From JAYYZW01 sp965217605 (GTDB lineage Bacteria > Pseudomonadota > Gammaproteobacteria > Ga0077536), in assembly GCA_965217605.1 (NCBI GenBank), contig CBDCJB010000016.1:62001-126000 (forward strand): a DNA stretch of 64,000 nucleotides. Reading direction: 5' to 3'. A program made the position numbers and the translations under genes. Below, piece after piece: positions 17,910-25,941 of the stretch. How positions within the stretch are numbered: position 1 is the stretch's first letter; each line of letters starts with the position of its first letter. The notes under the pieces are model-generated. The model saw only the letters and a list, made by a program, of their open reading frames with translations, did no database searches and was not told the DNA's origin.

Positions 17910-18074
17910 CTAGTGCGCCGTCCCGCAAATATGTTACGTAAGTCGCGCAGGATTTTTCGTTCCTGGCAAGGCGCGAGGAGGCCGTGTAGCGGGCTCTACA
18001 CAACGACGAGCAACGCCGCCAGGGGCGAAAAAGACCAGCGAATTATGAAACATATTTGTGGGACGGTGCACTAG
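17910..18074. repeat. 165-bp palindromic element, copy 2 (between paaD and paaE)
   Basis: The same element as copy 1 with scattered differences (ends CTAGTGCGCCGTCCCG and GGGACGGTGCACTAG). It fills the whole gap between the paaD stop (4 bp away) and the paaE ATG (0 bp). With the element removed, the two genes would be 8 bp apart, a normal operon spacing. Confidence 0.93.
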
Positions 18075-18078
18075 ACCG

Positions 18079-18591
18079 TCAAATACATTTAAAATAATCG
18101 AACGGTTCGAGGCAGGTCCGGCATCGGTACAAGGCCTTGCATGCCGTCGATCCGAATTGACTGATCAATTCCGTATCGTGCGACGTGCACTGCGGACAGG
18201 TAATGGACCCGCCGTGCAAACTGCGCTTGTCCAATGACGCCCGTGCCGGGGGCGCGATACCGATCGCGCGGAGTTTCTCGCGCCCGGCGGTGCTCAGCCA
18301 GTCCGTGGTCCAGGCGGGCGTCAGTTGGGTTTCGATGGTGACCGCCGCATAGCCCGCCCGCCCCAGCGTCGTTTTGATATCGACTTCGATCGCACTCATC
18401 GCGGGGCAGCCGATGTAGGTTGGCGTGATCACGACCGTCACCTCGCCGCCTTCGTCGCGCACGTCCCGTAAGATCCCGAGGTCGGCGATGGTGAGGACCG
18501 GAATCTCGGGGTCACACACCCGTTCGAGCAATGCGCGAACCGCGTCTAAGTCGACGGCAGCGGGTCGGGCACCAGGCTGCACAGCCGGCAT
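18079..18591 (-). CDS. paaD: Phenylacetyl-CoA epoxidase assembly protein PaaD
   Basis: 170 residues. The DUF59/MIP18-like N-terminal half includes VCDPEIPVLTIADLGILR and TPTYIGCPAMSAIE. The C-terminal Cys pairs (CPQC and CRTC) fit a zinc or Fe-S site. PaaD helps load iron into the epoxidase. I chose the ATG at 18591 because it overlaps the paaC stop (TAATG) and gives the normal family length; the frame is open further upstream but only as an overlap with paaC. Confidence 0.92.
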   Translation of the reverse strand: MPAVQPGARPAAVDLDAVRALLERVCDPEIPVLTIADLGILRDVRDEGGEVTVVITPTYIGCPAMSAIEVDIKTTLGRAGYAAVTIETQLTPAWTTDWLSTAGREKLRAIGIAPPARASLDKRSLHGGSITCPQCTSHDTELISQFGSTACKALYRCRTCLEPFDYFKCI

Positions 18592-19343
18592 TACCATTCG
18601 AGCCCCGGGTGCATGCGCTGCAAGACCTGCATCTCCGCCAACAGACGCCCCATGTGCTCCGTATGTAAACCATTTCGGCCGCCTTCGGCTTGCCATTCGT
18701 CGGCGGGGATGGCGAGCGTGCCCGCGGTTAACGTCGCCTCGACTTCCGTTTGCCACGGTGCGCGCAGAGCGCTGAGCTCGGGTGCGATACCCGCCGCCGC
18801 CATCGCGCCGTCGACCGCATCGGATGCGAACAGCTCGTGGGTGTACGCCCATAATTCATCCAAGGCGGACTGCGCGCGCGCATGGCTTTCCGCGGTGCCG
18901 TCACCTAGGCGTTGGACCCAATCGCTGCTGCGACGAACGTGGTAGGTGCTTTCTTTTACCGCTTTAGCGGCGATACCGGCGAGGGCCTCGTCAACGGAAG
19001 CCTGTAGACGGTCGAATAAAAGGCGGTGATAGACGTCGAGCAGGAATTGGCGCACGAGGGTAAAGGCAAAATCGCCGACGGGCAGTTCGACGATCAGGAA
19101 ATTCTTGAATTCTCGTTCGCCGCGCCAATAAGCGAGATCGTCTTCGTCGCGCCCGTGCCCTTCCACCTCGCCCGCGTAGGTGAGCAGCATGCGCGCGCGC
19201 CCGACATGATCGAGCGCCGTATTGGCCAATGCGATATCTTCTTCGAGAAGGGGACCGTGTCCGCACCATTCGGCCAAACGTTGGCCGAGGATCAGCGCAT
19301 TGTCCCCGAGCCGGAGCACATATTCGAAATGCGCCGCGCTCAC
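18591..19343 (-). CDS. paaC: Phenylacetyl-CoA epoxidase structural subunit PaaC
   Basis: 250 residues, the usual size, with a ferritin-like fold. Visible patterns are LGDNALILGQRLAEWCGHGP, DIALANTALDHVGRARMLL and LDELWAYTHELF. PaaC is the non-catalytic partner of PaaA in the (AC)2 core. Its start overlaps the end of paaB by 4 bp. Confidence 0.93.
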   Translation of the reverse strand: MSAAHFEYVLRLGDNALILGQRLAEWCGHGPLLEEDIALANTALDHVGRARMLLTYAGEVEGHGRDEDDLAYWRGEREFKNFLIVELPVGDFAFTLVRQFLLDVYHRLLFDRLQASVDEALAGIAAKAVKESTYHVRRSSDWVQRLGDGTAESHARAQSALDELWAYTHELFASDAVDGAMAAAGIAPELSALRAPWQTEVEATLTAGTLAIPADEWQAEGGRNGLHTEHMGRLLAEMQVLQRMHPGLEW

Positions 19344-19624
19344 AGTTTTAAATCGCCCGGAACTTCATAGAAAGTCGGGTGCCGGTAAACCTTGTCCGCA
19401 GCCGGATCGAAAAAGGCATCCTCGTCTTCCGCCTGACTCGCGTGAATGTCGCTCGAGCGCACGACCCAGATGCTCACGCCCTCTTGACGGCGCGTGTAGG
19501 TGTCGCGCGCGGCGTGTAGCGCCTGCTCGGGATCGGCCGCATGGAGGCTGCCGACGTGCTTGTGATCGAGCCCACGCCGGCTGCGCACGAAGACCTCCCA
19601 GAGCGGCAGATATTGGCGGCTCAT
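19340..19624 (-). CDS. paaB: Phenylacetyl-CoA epoxidase subunit PaaB
   Basis: 94 residues: WEVFVRSRRGLDHKHVGSLH, then ALHAARDTYTRRQEG, IWVVRS and a conserved tail FYEVPGDLKL. PaaB bridges the catalytic heterodimers in the multisubunit epoxidase. It lies 18 bp after paaA. Confidence 0.93.
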   Translation of the reverse strand: MSRQYLPLWEVFVRSRRGLDHKHVGSLHAADPEQALHAARDTYTRRQEGVSIWVVRSSDIHASQAEDEDAFFDPAADKVYRHPTFYEVPGDLKL

Positions 19625-19642
19625 GACCTTGCTGCGCGCAGT

Positions 19643-20599
19643 TCAGGCGGCATCGCCTGCTCGCCGTAATCGTTGTTTCTCGGCATGCGCCAACATGGCA
19701 TCGCGTACCCACTGACCGTCTTCGTGCGCCGCGCGTCGCGCGGTGATCCGCGCGCGGTTGCACGGCCCGTTGCCGGCCAGTACGCGCCGGAATTCCTCCC
19801 AATCGATCGCGCCGAAATCGTAATGACCGCGCGCTTCGTTCCATTCCAGCGCCGCATCGGGCAGGCGCAGACCGACATGGCGTGCCTGCTCGGCGGTTTG
19901 ATCGACGAACTTTTGGCGCAGCTCGTCGTTCGATTGCCGTTTGATCTTCCACTGCATCGACTGCTGCGAATGGGCGGATTCGGCGTCGTGCGGCCCGAAC
20001 ATCATGAGCGAAGGCCACCACCATCGATCCAATGCATCCTGCGCCATCGCTTTCTGTTCTGCAGAACCGCCGCAAAGGGTCTGCACGATTTCGAAGCCCT
20101 GGCGCTGGTGAAAGCTCTCTTCCTTGCAGATCCGCACCATCGCCCGCGCATATGGCCCGTAAGAGGTACGGCATAACGAGATCTGATTGACGATGGCCGC
20201 GCCGTCCACCAACCAGCCGATGACGCCGACGTCGGCCCAGGTCAATGACGGGTAATTGAAGATGCTCGCGTACTTCGCCTTGCCCGAAAGCAGATCGTCG
20301 ATCATCTCTTCGCGCGCGGCGCCGAGCGTCTCGGCCGCGCTGTAAAGGTACAGGCCGTGACCGGCTTCGTCCTGCACCTTCGCGAGGAGTGTCGCTTTGC
20401 GGCGTAAGGTCGGTGCGCGTGAGAGCCAGTTGCCTTCAGGTAGCTGGCCGACGACCTCGGAATGCGCGTGCTGCGAGATCTGGCGGATCAGATTGCGGCG
20501 GTAGCCATCCGGCATCCAATCGCGCGGTTCGATCTTTTCCTCCGCGTCGACGATCGCCTGAAACCGGGTTTCCTCGGGACTGGACGGAGCTTCGGACAT
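19643..20599 (-). CDS. paaA: Phenylacetyl-CoA epoxidase catalytic subunit PaaA
   Basis: 318 residues. The di-iron carboxylate ligands lie in the two ExxH motifs, VQDEAGHGLYLY and CKEESFHQRQ. The enzyme inserts oxygen into the ring of phenylacetyl-CoA to give the 1,2-epoxide. I chose the ATG at 20599 (MSEAPSSPEE); an ATG 33 bp upstream is in frame but gives an unusual extension. First gene of the paaABCDE-paaX run. The later pathway genes (paaG, paaZ, paaJ, paaK) are not in this window. Confidence 0.94.
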   Translation of the reverse strand: MSEAPSSPEETRFQAIVDAEEKIEPRDWMPDGYRRNLIRQISQHAHSEVVGQLPEGNWLSRAPTLRRKATLLAKVQDEAGHGLYLYSAAETLGAAREEMIDDLLSGKAKYASIFNYPSLTWADVGVIGWLVDGAAIVNQISLCRTSYGPYARAMVRICKEESFHQRQGFEIVQTLCGGSAEQKAMAQDALDRWWWPSLMMFGPHDAESAHSQQSMQWKIKRQSNDELRQKFVDQTAEQARHVGLRLPDAALEWNEARGHYDFGAIDWEEFRRVLAGNGPCNRARITARRAAHEDGQWVRDAMLAHAEKQRLRRAGDAA

Positions 20600-20670
20600 G
20601 TCTGCGATCTCTTCTTTCCGATCATTGAACACCTGACGTCGCCCGGCTCACGCAAGGTGGGATCCGGGGC

Positions 20671-20723
20671 CCATAATTAAAGTATTACAGAAAAATCTGA
20701 AATGTCCATAATTTTGTAATACA
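20671..20723. promoter_or_regulatory. AT-rich divergent control region with repeated motif
   Basis: The gap between divergent paaA and the oxygenase gene is AT-rich, unlike its surroundings. It holds two related 19-20-mers 35 bp apart: CCATAATTAAAGTATTACA (from 20671) and CCATAATTTTGTAATACA (from 20706). GTATTAC and GTAATAC are also inverted to each other. This arrangement suits a dimeric repressor such as PaaX, but it does not match the E. coli PaaX operator closely. Confidence 0.55.
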
Positions 20724-20749
20724 AACTTTACAGCTAAAATGCCGTGGCG

Positions 20750-21352
20750 ATGAAACAGGAGAAATTGTTCTATACGCCACTGTGGCAAGCGAGCTTGCTG
20801 GACGTCACCACCGGATGGGATGCCCATAACAAGGTGATGCTGGACAAGCTCTACGCGCTGGCCGAATCCGAGCGCGGCGTAGAGAAGACGAATTTCGGCG
20901 GTTGGCAGAGTGACGACGACTTATACAAATATGGAGAATTCGGCTGGCTGTTGGACACCATCATCAAGCTCGGCAATGAACTCGCACCCGAATTCGGAAC
21001 CAAAAAGGAATTCAATGACGGTCATCTGTGGGCGAACATCAACGTCAAGGGCGGATTTAATATCGTACATACACACCCCGATGCGATTCTCTCGGGAGCC
21101 GTGTACCTAAAAATCGAGAAAGAAGATCAGGGTTTGATCGAATTCTTTGACGCCCGCGAAGGCAGCCCGACCGCACACTGGCAGTGTTATACCCAATTTG
21201 AAGAAAAAAACGCATTCACCACGAACGTGCACTCGGTCGCCCCGAAGGAAGGCGACATCCTCTTTTTTCCCGGCTGGTTGAAGCATTGGGTCTCACCCAA
21301 CCTGACCGATCAAGACAGAGTTTCAATCTCCTTCAATATGAGCATGCGTTAG
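20750..21352 (+). CDS. Putative 2OG-Fe(II) oxygenase (TIGR02466-like)
   Basis: 200 residues matching the family of small putative 2-oxoglutarate/Fe(II) oxygenases. The first metal-binding region is VHTHPDAILSGAVYL and the second is LFFPGWLKHWVSPN followed by RVSISFN. The substrate is unknown. The start could be the ATG at 20750 or the GTG at 20744; no good ribosome site separates them. It is divergent from paaA and may share its operator. Confidence 0.75.
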   Translation: MKQEKLFYTPLWQASLLDVTTGWDAHNKVMLDKLYALAESERGVEKTNFGGWQSDDDLYKYGEFGWLLDTIIKLGNELAPEFGTKKEFNDGHLWANINVKGGFNIVHTHPDAILSGAVYLKIEKEDQGLIEFFDAREGSPTAHWQCYTQFEEKNAFTTNVHSVAPKEGDILFFPGWLKHWVSPNLTDQDRVSISFNMSMR

Positions 21353-21353
21353 C

Positions 21354-21764
21354 GTGCTGTTTCGCATCGCCGCCGACACCGTTCTGCTGATTCATCTTGC
21401 TTTCGTGGTGTTCGTGGTATTGGGCGGACTGCTCGCGCTGCGCTGGCCGTGGGTCATCCTCGCGCATCTCCCGGCGGCCATCTGGGGTGCACTGATCGAA
21501 TTTCAAGGCTGGATTTGCCCGCTGACGCCGCTCGAACAACGCCTATTGCATGCGGCCGGCGAACAAGGCTATGCGGGCGGTTTCGTCGAACATTACGTGC
21601 TTCCGATCATCTACCCGGCGCAGCTCACGCGATCGGTGCAGATCGTACTCGGTGTGATCGTCGTCGTCGTAAACCTCGCGATCTATACAGCGGTATTTTT
21701 TCCAAGGATCCGCAACCGAATAAAGACGGGACCTAGTGTGCTGTCCCGCGAAAAACTTCCATAA
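21354..21764 (+). CDS. DUF2784 family membrane protein, 3' end replaced by repeat
   Basis: 136 residues with three to four membrane helices (IHLAFVVFVVLGGLLAL; WVILAHLPAAIWGALI; VLGVIVVVVNLAIYTAV). GTG start 1 bp after the previous stop, so coupled. The last ~10 residues and the TAA stop come from the 165-bp element copy 3, which begins at 21733, so the native C-terminus was probably altered by insertion. Confidence 0.75.
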   Translation: MLFRIAADTVLLIHLAFVVFVVLGGLLALRWPWVILAHLPAAIWGALIEFQGWICPLTPLEQRLLHAAGEQGYAGGFVEHYVLPIIYPAQLTRSVQIVLGVIVVVVNLAIYTAVFFPRIRNRIKTGPSVLSREKLP

Positions 21765-21897
21765 TTCGCTGGTCTTTTTCGCCGCTGGCGGCGTTACTCC
21801 TCCTTGTGTAGAGCCCGCACATAAGCGTCGTCGTGCCTTGCCAGCGACGAAAAATCCGTCGCGAATTATGGAAGTTTTTCACGGGACAGCACACTGG
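21733..21897. repeat. 165-bp palindromic element, copy 3
   Basis: Full-length copy in the opposite orientation to copies 1, 2 and 4. Left end CTAGTGTGCTGTCCCG; right end CGGGACAGCACACTGG, where the flanking CTAG has become CTGG. It overlaps the last 32 bp of the DUF2784 gene. Confidence 0.92.
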
Positions 21898-21982
21898 GGA
21901 ATAAAAGTAAATCGTCCGCTTTTCCACTGGTCATCGCGGTGATATAAACTCACACACCGCTATAAGCAAAGGGGAGCAACAC

Positions 21983-22222
21983 ATGGCCGATCCAGTCCGC
22001 GCGTCCGATACACCGTTCGCGACCAATGTCGAAGCCGGCAAGAGCTATTGGTGGTGTGCCTGCGGCAAGAGCGCTAATCAGCCGTTCTGCGACGGTTCAC
22101 ACAAAGACACCGAATTCACGCCGGTCAAATTCGATGCGGCAGACTCGAAACAGGTCTTCTTCTGCGGCTGCAAGGGCACGGGTAACCGGCCGATGTGCGA
22201 CGGTACACACTCGAAATCCTGA
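21983..22222 (+). CDS. CDGSH iron-sulfur protein, two-domain
   Basis: 79 residues with two CDGSH-type [2Fe-2S] sites: CACGKSANQPFCDGSHK and CGCKGTGNRPMCDGTH (three cysteines and one histidine each). Such small proteins are soluble redox or cluster-carrier proteins. An AAGGGGAG ribosome site precedes the ATG. Confidence 0.93.
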   Translation: MADPVRASDTPFATNVEAGKSYWWCACGKSANQPFCDGSHKDTEFTPVKFDAADSKQVFFCGCKGTGNRPMCDGTHSKS

Positions 22223-22250
22223 GTGCATTCGGGTTCGCCCGTGCACCCGT

Positions 22251-22595
22251 ATGGCCGCCCGCCCAAAAAACATCCACGAGCGCTACCACGCGCACGTCTA
22301 TTTCGATGCGGGATCCGCTGCACGGGCGCGTCGTTTATGCGCGGCCGCGGGCGCGGAACTCGAGGTGGAAGTCGGGCGCTTCCATGAAAAGTTGGTGGGG
22401 CCGCATCAGCGCTGAAGTTGTCAACTCAAGTTCGATGCGGCGGCTTTCGAGCACGTCATCCCCTGGCTGGACGATAACCGTGACGGGCTTACCGTATTCG
22501 TCCACGGCGTGACCGGCGACGACTACGCGGATCACACCGACTATGCGTATTGGTTGGGAGACGCCGTCGAACTCGAGCTATCGATGTTCGAATAG
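22251..22595 (+). pseudogene. DOPA 4,5-dioxygenase-like gene with in-frame TGA
   Basis: One frame of 115 codons interrupted by TGA at 22413-22415 (codon 55). Before it: RYHAHVYFDA and VGRFHEKLVGPH, with the family's metal-binding histidines. After it, in the same frame: SCQLKFDAAAFEHVIPWLD, then LTVFVHGVTGDDYADHTDY. In relatives the stop position, as I recall it, is a tryptophan (TGG), so TGG to TGA is the likely change. The family cleaves catechol rings extradiol. No ribosome site for restart is evident. Confidence 0.85.
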
Positions 22596-22600
22596 GCCTC

Positions 22601-23155
22601 TCAAACGTCCCAACCGGGCAGTCCCTCATCGAGCTGCACACCCAGGGTATTCAATGCCATCGATACGAGGTTGTACTGTCCTACGGTGAACACGACATCC
22701 ATGAGTTGCTGCGTATCGAGGTGCGTGGCGAGCGCGTTCCAGGTTTCATCGGTAACGAACGCATCGGCATGCAGTTCATCGGTCGCCCGCATCAAGAACC
22801 GGTCCAGCTCGGGTATATCCGGCGTATCGGGCCCGGTCTTGGCCGACCTGATTTCGTCATCCGTCATCCCTGCCTTGCGCGCGATTCCGACGTGTTGTCC
22901 CCACTCATACCCCGCCTGACAGAGGTAGCCGATCCGCAAGATGATCAATTCGCGTTCGCGCAGTGGTAGCGTCTGTTTGAACAATACGTGATTGGCGAAC
23001 ACCATCCAGCGCCGCATCAGCGCGGGGTGGTTGGTCAAGGTTTTGAAGATATTGAAAACGGCATCCGATTCGACGAAGGGTTGCATCGATTCTCGCGCGG
23101 CATCGCTCCATTCTTCAGGTTCAAGCGGTCGTATTCGGGGTGTAGACAAACGCAT
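22601..23155 (-). CDS. Carboxymuconolactone decarboxylase / AhpD-like protein
   Basis: 184 residues of the all-helical CMD fold: LPLRERELIILRIGYLCQAG, YEWGQHVGIARKAGMTDDEI, and a second half that repeats the pattern. The usual CxxC is replaced by an E-W-x-x-H arrangement, typical of the non-peroxidase branch. The substrate is unknown. I chose the ATG at 23155 because AAAGGA precedes it; two upstream in-frame ATGs (23173, 23194) are less likely. Confidence 0.8.
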   Translation of the reverse strand: MRLSTPRIRPLEPEEWSDAARESMQPFVESDAVFNIFKTLTNHPALMRRWMVFANHVLFKQTLPLRERELIILRIGYLCQAGYEWGQHVGIARKAGMTDDEIRSAKTGPDTPDIPELDRFLMRATDELHADAFVTDETWNALATHLDTQQLMDVVFTVGQYNLVSMALNTLGVQLDEGLPGWDV

Positions 23156-23201
23156 CCGGTTTCCTTTGCTCATGTAAGATTGTGCGGCAGACATGATGCC
23201 A

Positions 23202-23225
23202 TTAGTGCCCTGTCCCGCGAAAACG
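23202..23225. repeat. Single end of the 165-bp element
   Basis: TTAGTGCCCTGTCCCGCG matches the left end of the 165-bp family, but no second end follows. It lies between divergent genes, 19 bp upstream of the amidase start. It is either a remnant or an abortive copy. Confidence 0.7.
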
Positions 23226-23243
23226 TTTTAAAGGAGCGCGCTC

Positions 23244-24686
23244 TTGTCCGTTAACGAACTTCACACACTGGACGCGACCGCCATGGCCGCACTCGTGAGC
23301 CGCGGTGAGGCGAGCCCGCTCGAATTAGTCGATGCCGCAATCGCCCGTCTCGAACGCTTCAATCCAGCGCTGAATGCGGTCATACATCTCCGCTTCGACA
23401 AGGCCCGCGACGAAGCGCGCGGCGCGCTACCGGATGGTCCGTTCAAAGGCGTGCCGTTCCTGGTCAAGGATCTCATGTGCCAGACCGCCGGCGATCCCTA
23501 TCACGGCGGGATGCAGTTCCTCAAAAATCTCGACTGGACGGCGCCGCACGACAGCCATCTGGCGCAGCGCTATCGCGAAGCCGGATTCGTGATCATCGGG
23601 CGCACGAATACACCCGAGTTCGGTGCCTTACCCACGACCGAGCCGTCAGCACACGGGCCGACGCGTAATCCCTGGGACCTCGACCGGTCGCCTGGCGGCT
23701 CGAGCGGCGGATCCGCGGCGGCGGTAGCTGCGCGGATGGTGCCTGCAGCCAATGGCGGAGACGGCGGTGGTTCGATTCGCGTACCGGCGAGTTGCTGCGG
23801 CTTATTCGGCCTCAAACCGACGCGCGGGCGCATATCGAGCGGACCGGACCGCGGCGAGGTGTGGCTCGGTTTCGCCGTGCAACACGTACTCTCGATATCG
23901 GTACGTGATTCCGCCGCGATTTTGGATGCGACGGCGATTCCGTTCACCGGTGATCCCTATTTCGCCCCGCCGCCAGCCACTTCGTTCTGCGATGGTGTGA
24001 CAAAGCCCGCATCGAAGCTGCGCATCGGCGTCCTGCGTCACGTCCCGAACGGCCAGGTGGAATTACATGCCGATTGCCTCGCGGCCGTCGACGACGCGGC
24101 GAAACTGCTCGAGGATTTGGGGCACGTGGTCGAGGAATCCCATCCCGCGGCGCTGGCGGAGATCGACGAGGAGCATCGGTTCATGAACATCGTCGCCGCA
24201 TGGATAACACGCGACGTCGCCAACTATGCCGCACTAGCGGGACGCGAACCCGAATCCGACGAACTCGAACCCTCGACACAGATCATCCGCAAGATCGGCA
24301 ATAAGCTTAGCGCAGCGGATTACCTCGATACGCAGATCTACCTACAGGCGCGCGCGCGCCGCATTGCGAGCTGGTGGGACACGGGGTTCGATCTGTTGTT
24401 GACGCCAACCATGGCGGCGCCGCCCGCGCCACTGGGCGCCTACGCCGCAACCGACGACGATCCGGTCAGGCCGTTGCGCGGCACCATTCCCTATATCGCG
24501 TTCACGTCGCCTTTCAACGCCACGGGTCAACCGGCCGCGTCGATTCCGCTGTGGTGGAACGCTGACGGCCTACCGATCGGCGTGCAACTCGTCGGACGTT
24601 ATGCCGACGAGGCGACGCTGTTCGCGCTCGCGGCGCAGCTCGAGCAAGCCCGCCCGTGGGCGCAGCGCATACCGCCGGATTTTTAA
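23244..24686 (+). CDS. Amidase (amidase-signature family)
   Basis: 480 residues. The Ser-cisSer-Lys triad regions are visible: lysine in VPFLVKDLM, GGSSGGSAAAVAA, and GGDGGGSIRVPASCCG. It hydrolyses a carboxylic amide; the substrate cannot be deduced, and no GatB or GatC is nearby, so it is not a clear tRNA amidotransferase. The start is a TTG with AAAGGAG well placed upstream. Confidence 0.88.
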   Translation: MSVNELHTLDATAMAALVSRGEASPLELVDAAIARLERFNPALNAVIHLRFDKARDEARGALPDGPFKGVPFLVKDLMCQTAGDPYHGGMQFLKNLDWTAPHDSHLAQRYREAGFVIIGRTNTPEFGALPTTEPSAHGPTRNPWDLDRSPGGSSGGSAAAVAARMVPAANGGDGGGSIRVPASCCGLFGLKPTRGRISSGPDRGEVWLGFAVQHVLSISVRDSAAILDATAIPFTGDPYFAPPPATSFCDGVTKPASKLRIGVLRHVPNGQVELHADCLAAVDDAAKLLEDLGHVVEESHPAALAEIDEEHRFMNIVAAWITRDVANYAALAGREPESDELEPSTQIIRKIGNKLSAADYLDTQIYLQARARRIASWWDTGFDLLLTPTMAAPPAPLGAYAATDDDPVRPLRGTIPYIAFTSPFNATGQPAASIPLWWNADGLPIGVQLVGRYADEATLFALAAQLEQARPWAQRIPPDF

Positions 24687-24691
24687 ATGAA

Positions 24692-24721
24692 GTAGCCTGG
24701 ATGGAGCAGAGCGGAATCCAG
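24692..24721. repeat. Dispersed repeat GTAGCCTGGATG...GCGGAATCC, solo copy
   Basis: A half copy of the repeat found as an inverted pair at 37336-37406 (GTAGCCTGGATGGAGCAGAG, then CGGAATCC). It lies between the convergent amidase and permease genes. Confidence 0.7.
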
Positions 24722-24739
24722 GTAACGGTATGCCTGATC

Positions 24740-25939
24740 TCACTCCGCCCGCAGCGCCTCCACCGGATCCATCCCGGCCGCGCGCGTGGCCGGCATGAGA
24801 CCGGACGCAAGCCCGATCAAAAACGAGACCAGCAGCGCGAGCGCGACGAATGGCCATACGATCGCGAGCGGTAGTGCGGGAATGAACAAAGTCACGCCTT
24901 CCACCAGGGCCACCGCAATCACGCTACCCAATATGCCCCCGGCGCTACCGAGGAACGCCGCCTCAGTGAGAAACAGGCTCAAGATCTGCAGCCGCGGCGC
25001 ACCCATGGCGCGCATGAGCCCGATCTCCGCCGTACGTTCATTCACCGCGATGGTCATGATGGTGGCGATGCCGAACGCGCCGACCACGAGCGAGATGGCG
25101 CCGATCGCACCCACGCCGATCGTGAACAGATTGAGGATATCGCCGAGCACTTCGAGCATCTTGTCCTGCGTGACGAGAGTGAAATCCTCCTGGCCGTGGC
25201 GTGCGATCATCAAGCGCTTGATCGCGCCGGCTACGTCGTCGGGCCGTTCGCCTTGCGCGTACGCGATATCGATTTCCATCAGACCTTCGCGATTGAAGAG
25301 CTCGGTGGCCTTGCCGATCGGGATGAAGGCGGTGTCGTCGAGATCGAAGCCGAGAAACTGGCCTTTCGAGGCCATCACGCCGATGACGCGAAACCGGTCG
25401 TTGCCGATGCGCACGCGCGCGCCGAGCGCAGTGTCGTGACCGAATAACTCATCGCGCATCTTTTCACCCAGCACCACGAAACCGCGCGCACTCTCGAACG
25501 GATCGCGCGGCAAAAACTGCCCACTACCGATCTGCATGCGCCACACCACCGGCATATCGGCGCCGACGCCGATGATCGTCGTGCGCCGTCCGCGATTGCC
25601 GTGTTCGACACGCGCATTACCCTGGATGACCGGCACCACGGCTTCGATCGAGGGGATCCGGTACAGCGCATGCGCGTCATCGATATCGAGCGGTCGGACG
25701 CTCGAGATGGTCGCCCCCGACATGCCGAAGGTCGTGGTCTTGCCCGGTACGACGGCGATGATGTTGGTGCCAAACTGGGTGAATTCGCCCAGTACGAATC
25801 GGCGTACGCCTTCTCCTACCGCGGTCAACAGCACCACGGACGTGATCCCGACGGCGATGCCGAGCACGGTAAGGCCAGACCGTAAGCGCTGACCTGTGAC
25901 GGCGGAGAACGAGAAACGGCAGAGGTCCGGAACGCGCAT
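24740..25939 (-). CDS. ABC transporter permease, MacB/FtsX type (2)
   Basis: 399 residues. An N-terminal helix (SGLTVLGIAVGITSVVLLTA) precedes a large periplasmic MacB-like domain, then three C-terminal helices with the FtsX pattern NERTAEIGLMRAMGA. The ATG at 25939 lies 2 bp after the preceding permease stop; upstream in-frame starts would overlap that gene. It acts with the ATPase, the second permease and the adaptor of this operon. Confidence 0.88.
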   Translation of the reverse strand: MRVPDLCRFSFSAVTGQRLRSGLTVLGIAVGITSVVLLTAVGEGVRRFVLGEFTQFGTNIIAVVPGKTTTFGMSGATISSVRPLDIDDAHALYRIPSIEAVVPVIQGNARVEHGNRGRRTTIIGVGADMPVVWRMQIGSGQFLPRDPFESARGFVVLGEKMRDELFGHDTALGARVRIGNDRFRVIGVMASKGQFLGFDLDDTAFIPIGKATELFNREGLMEIDIAYAQGERPDDVAGAIKRLMIARHGQEDFTLVTQDKMLEVLGDILNLFTIGVGAIGAISLVVGAFGIATIMTIAVNERTAEIGLMRAMGAPRLQILSLFLTEAAFLGSAGGILGSVIAVALVEGVTLFIPALPLAIVWPFVALALLVSFLIGLASGLMPATRAAGMDPVEALRAE

Positions 25940-25941
25940 CG

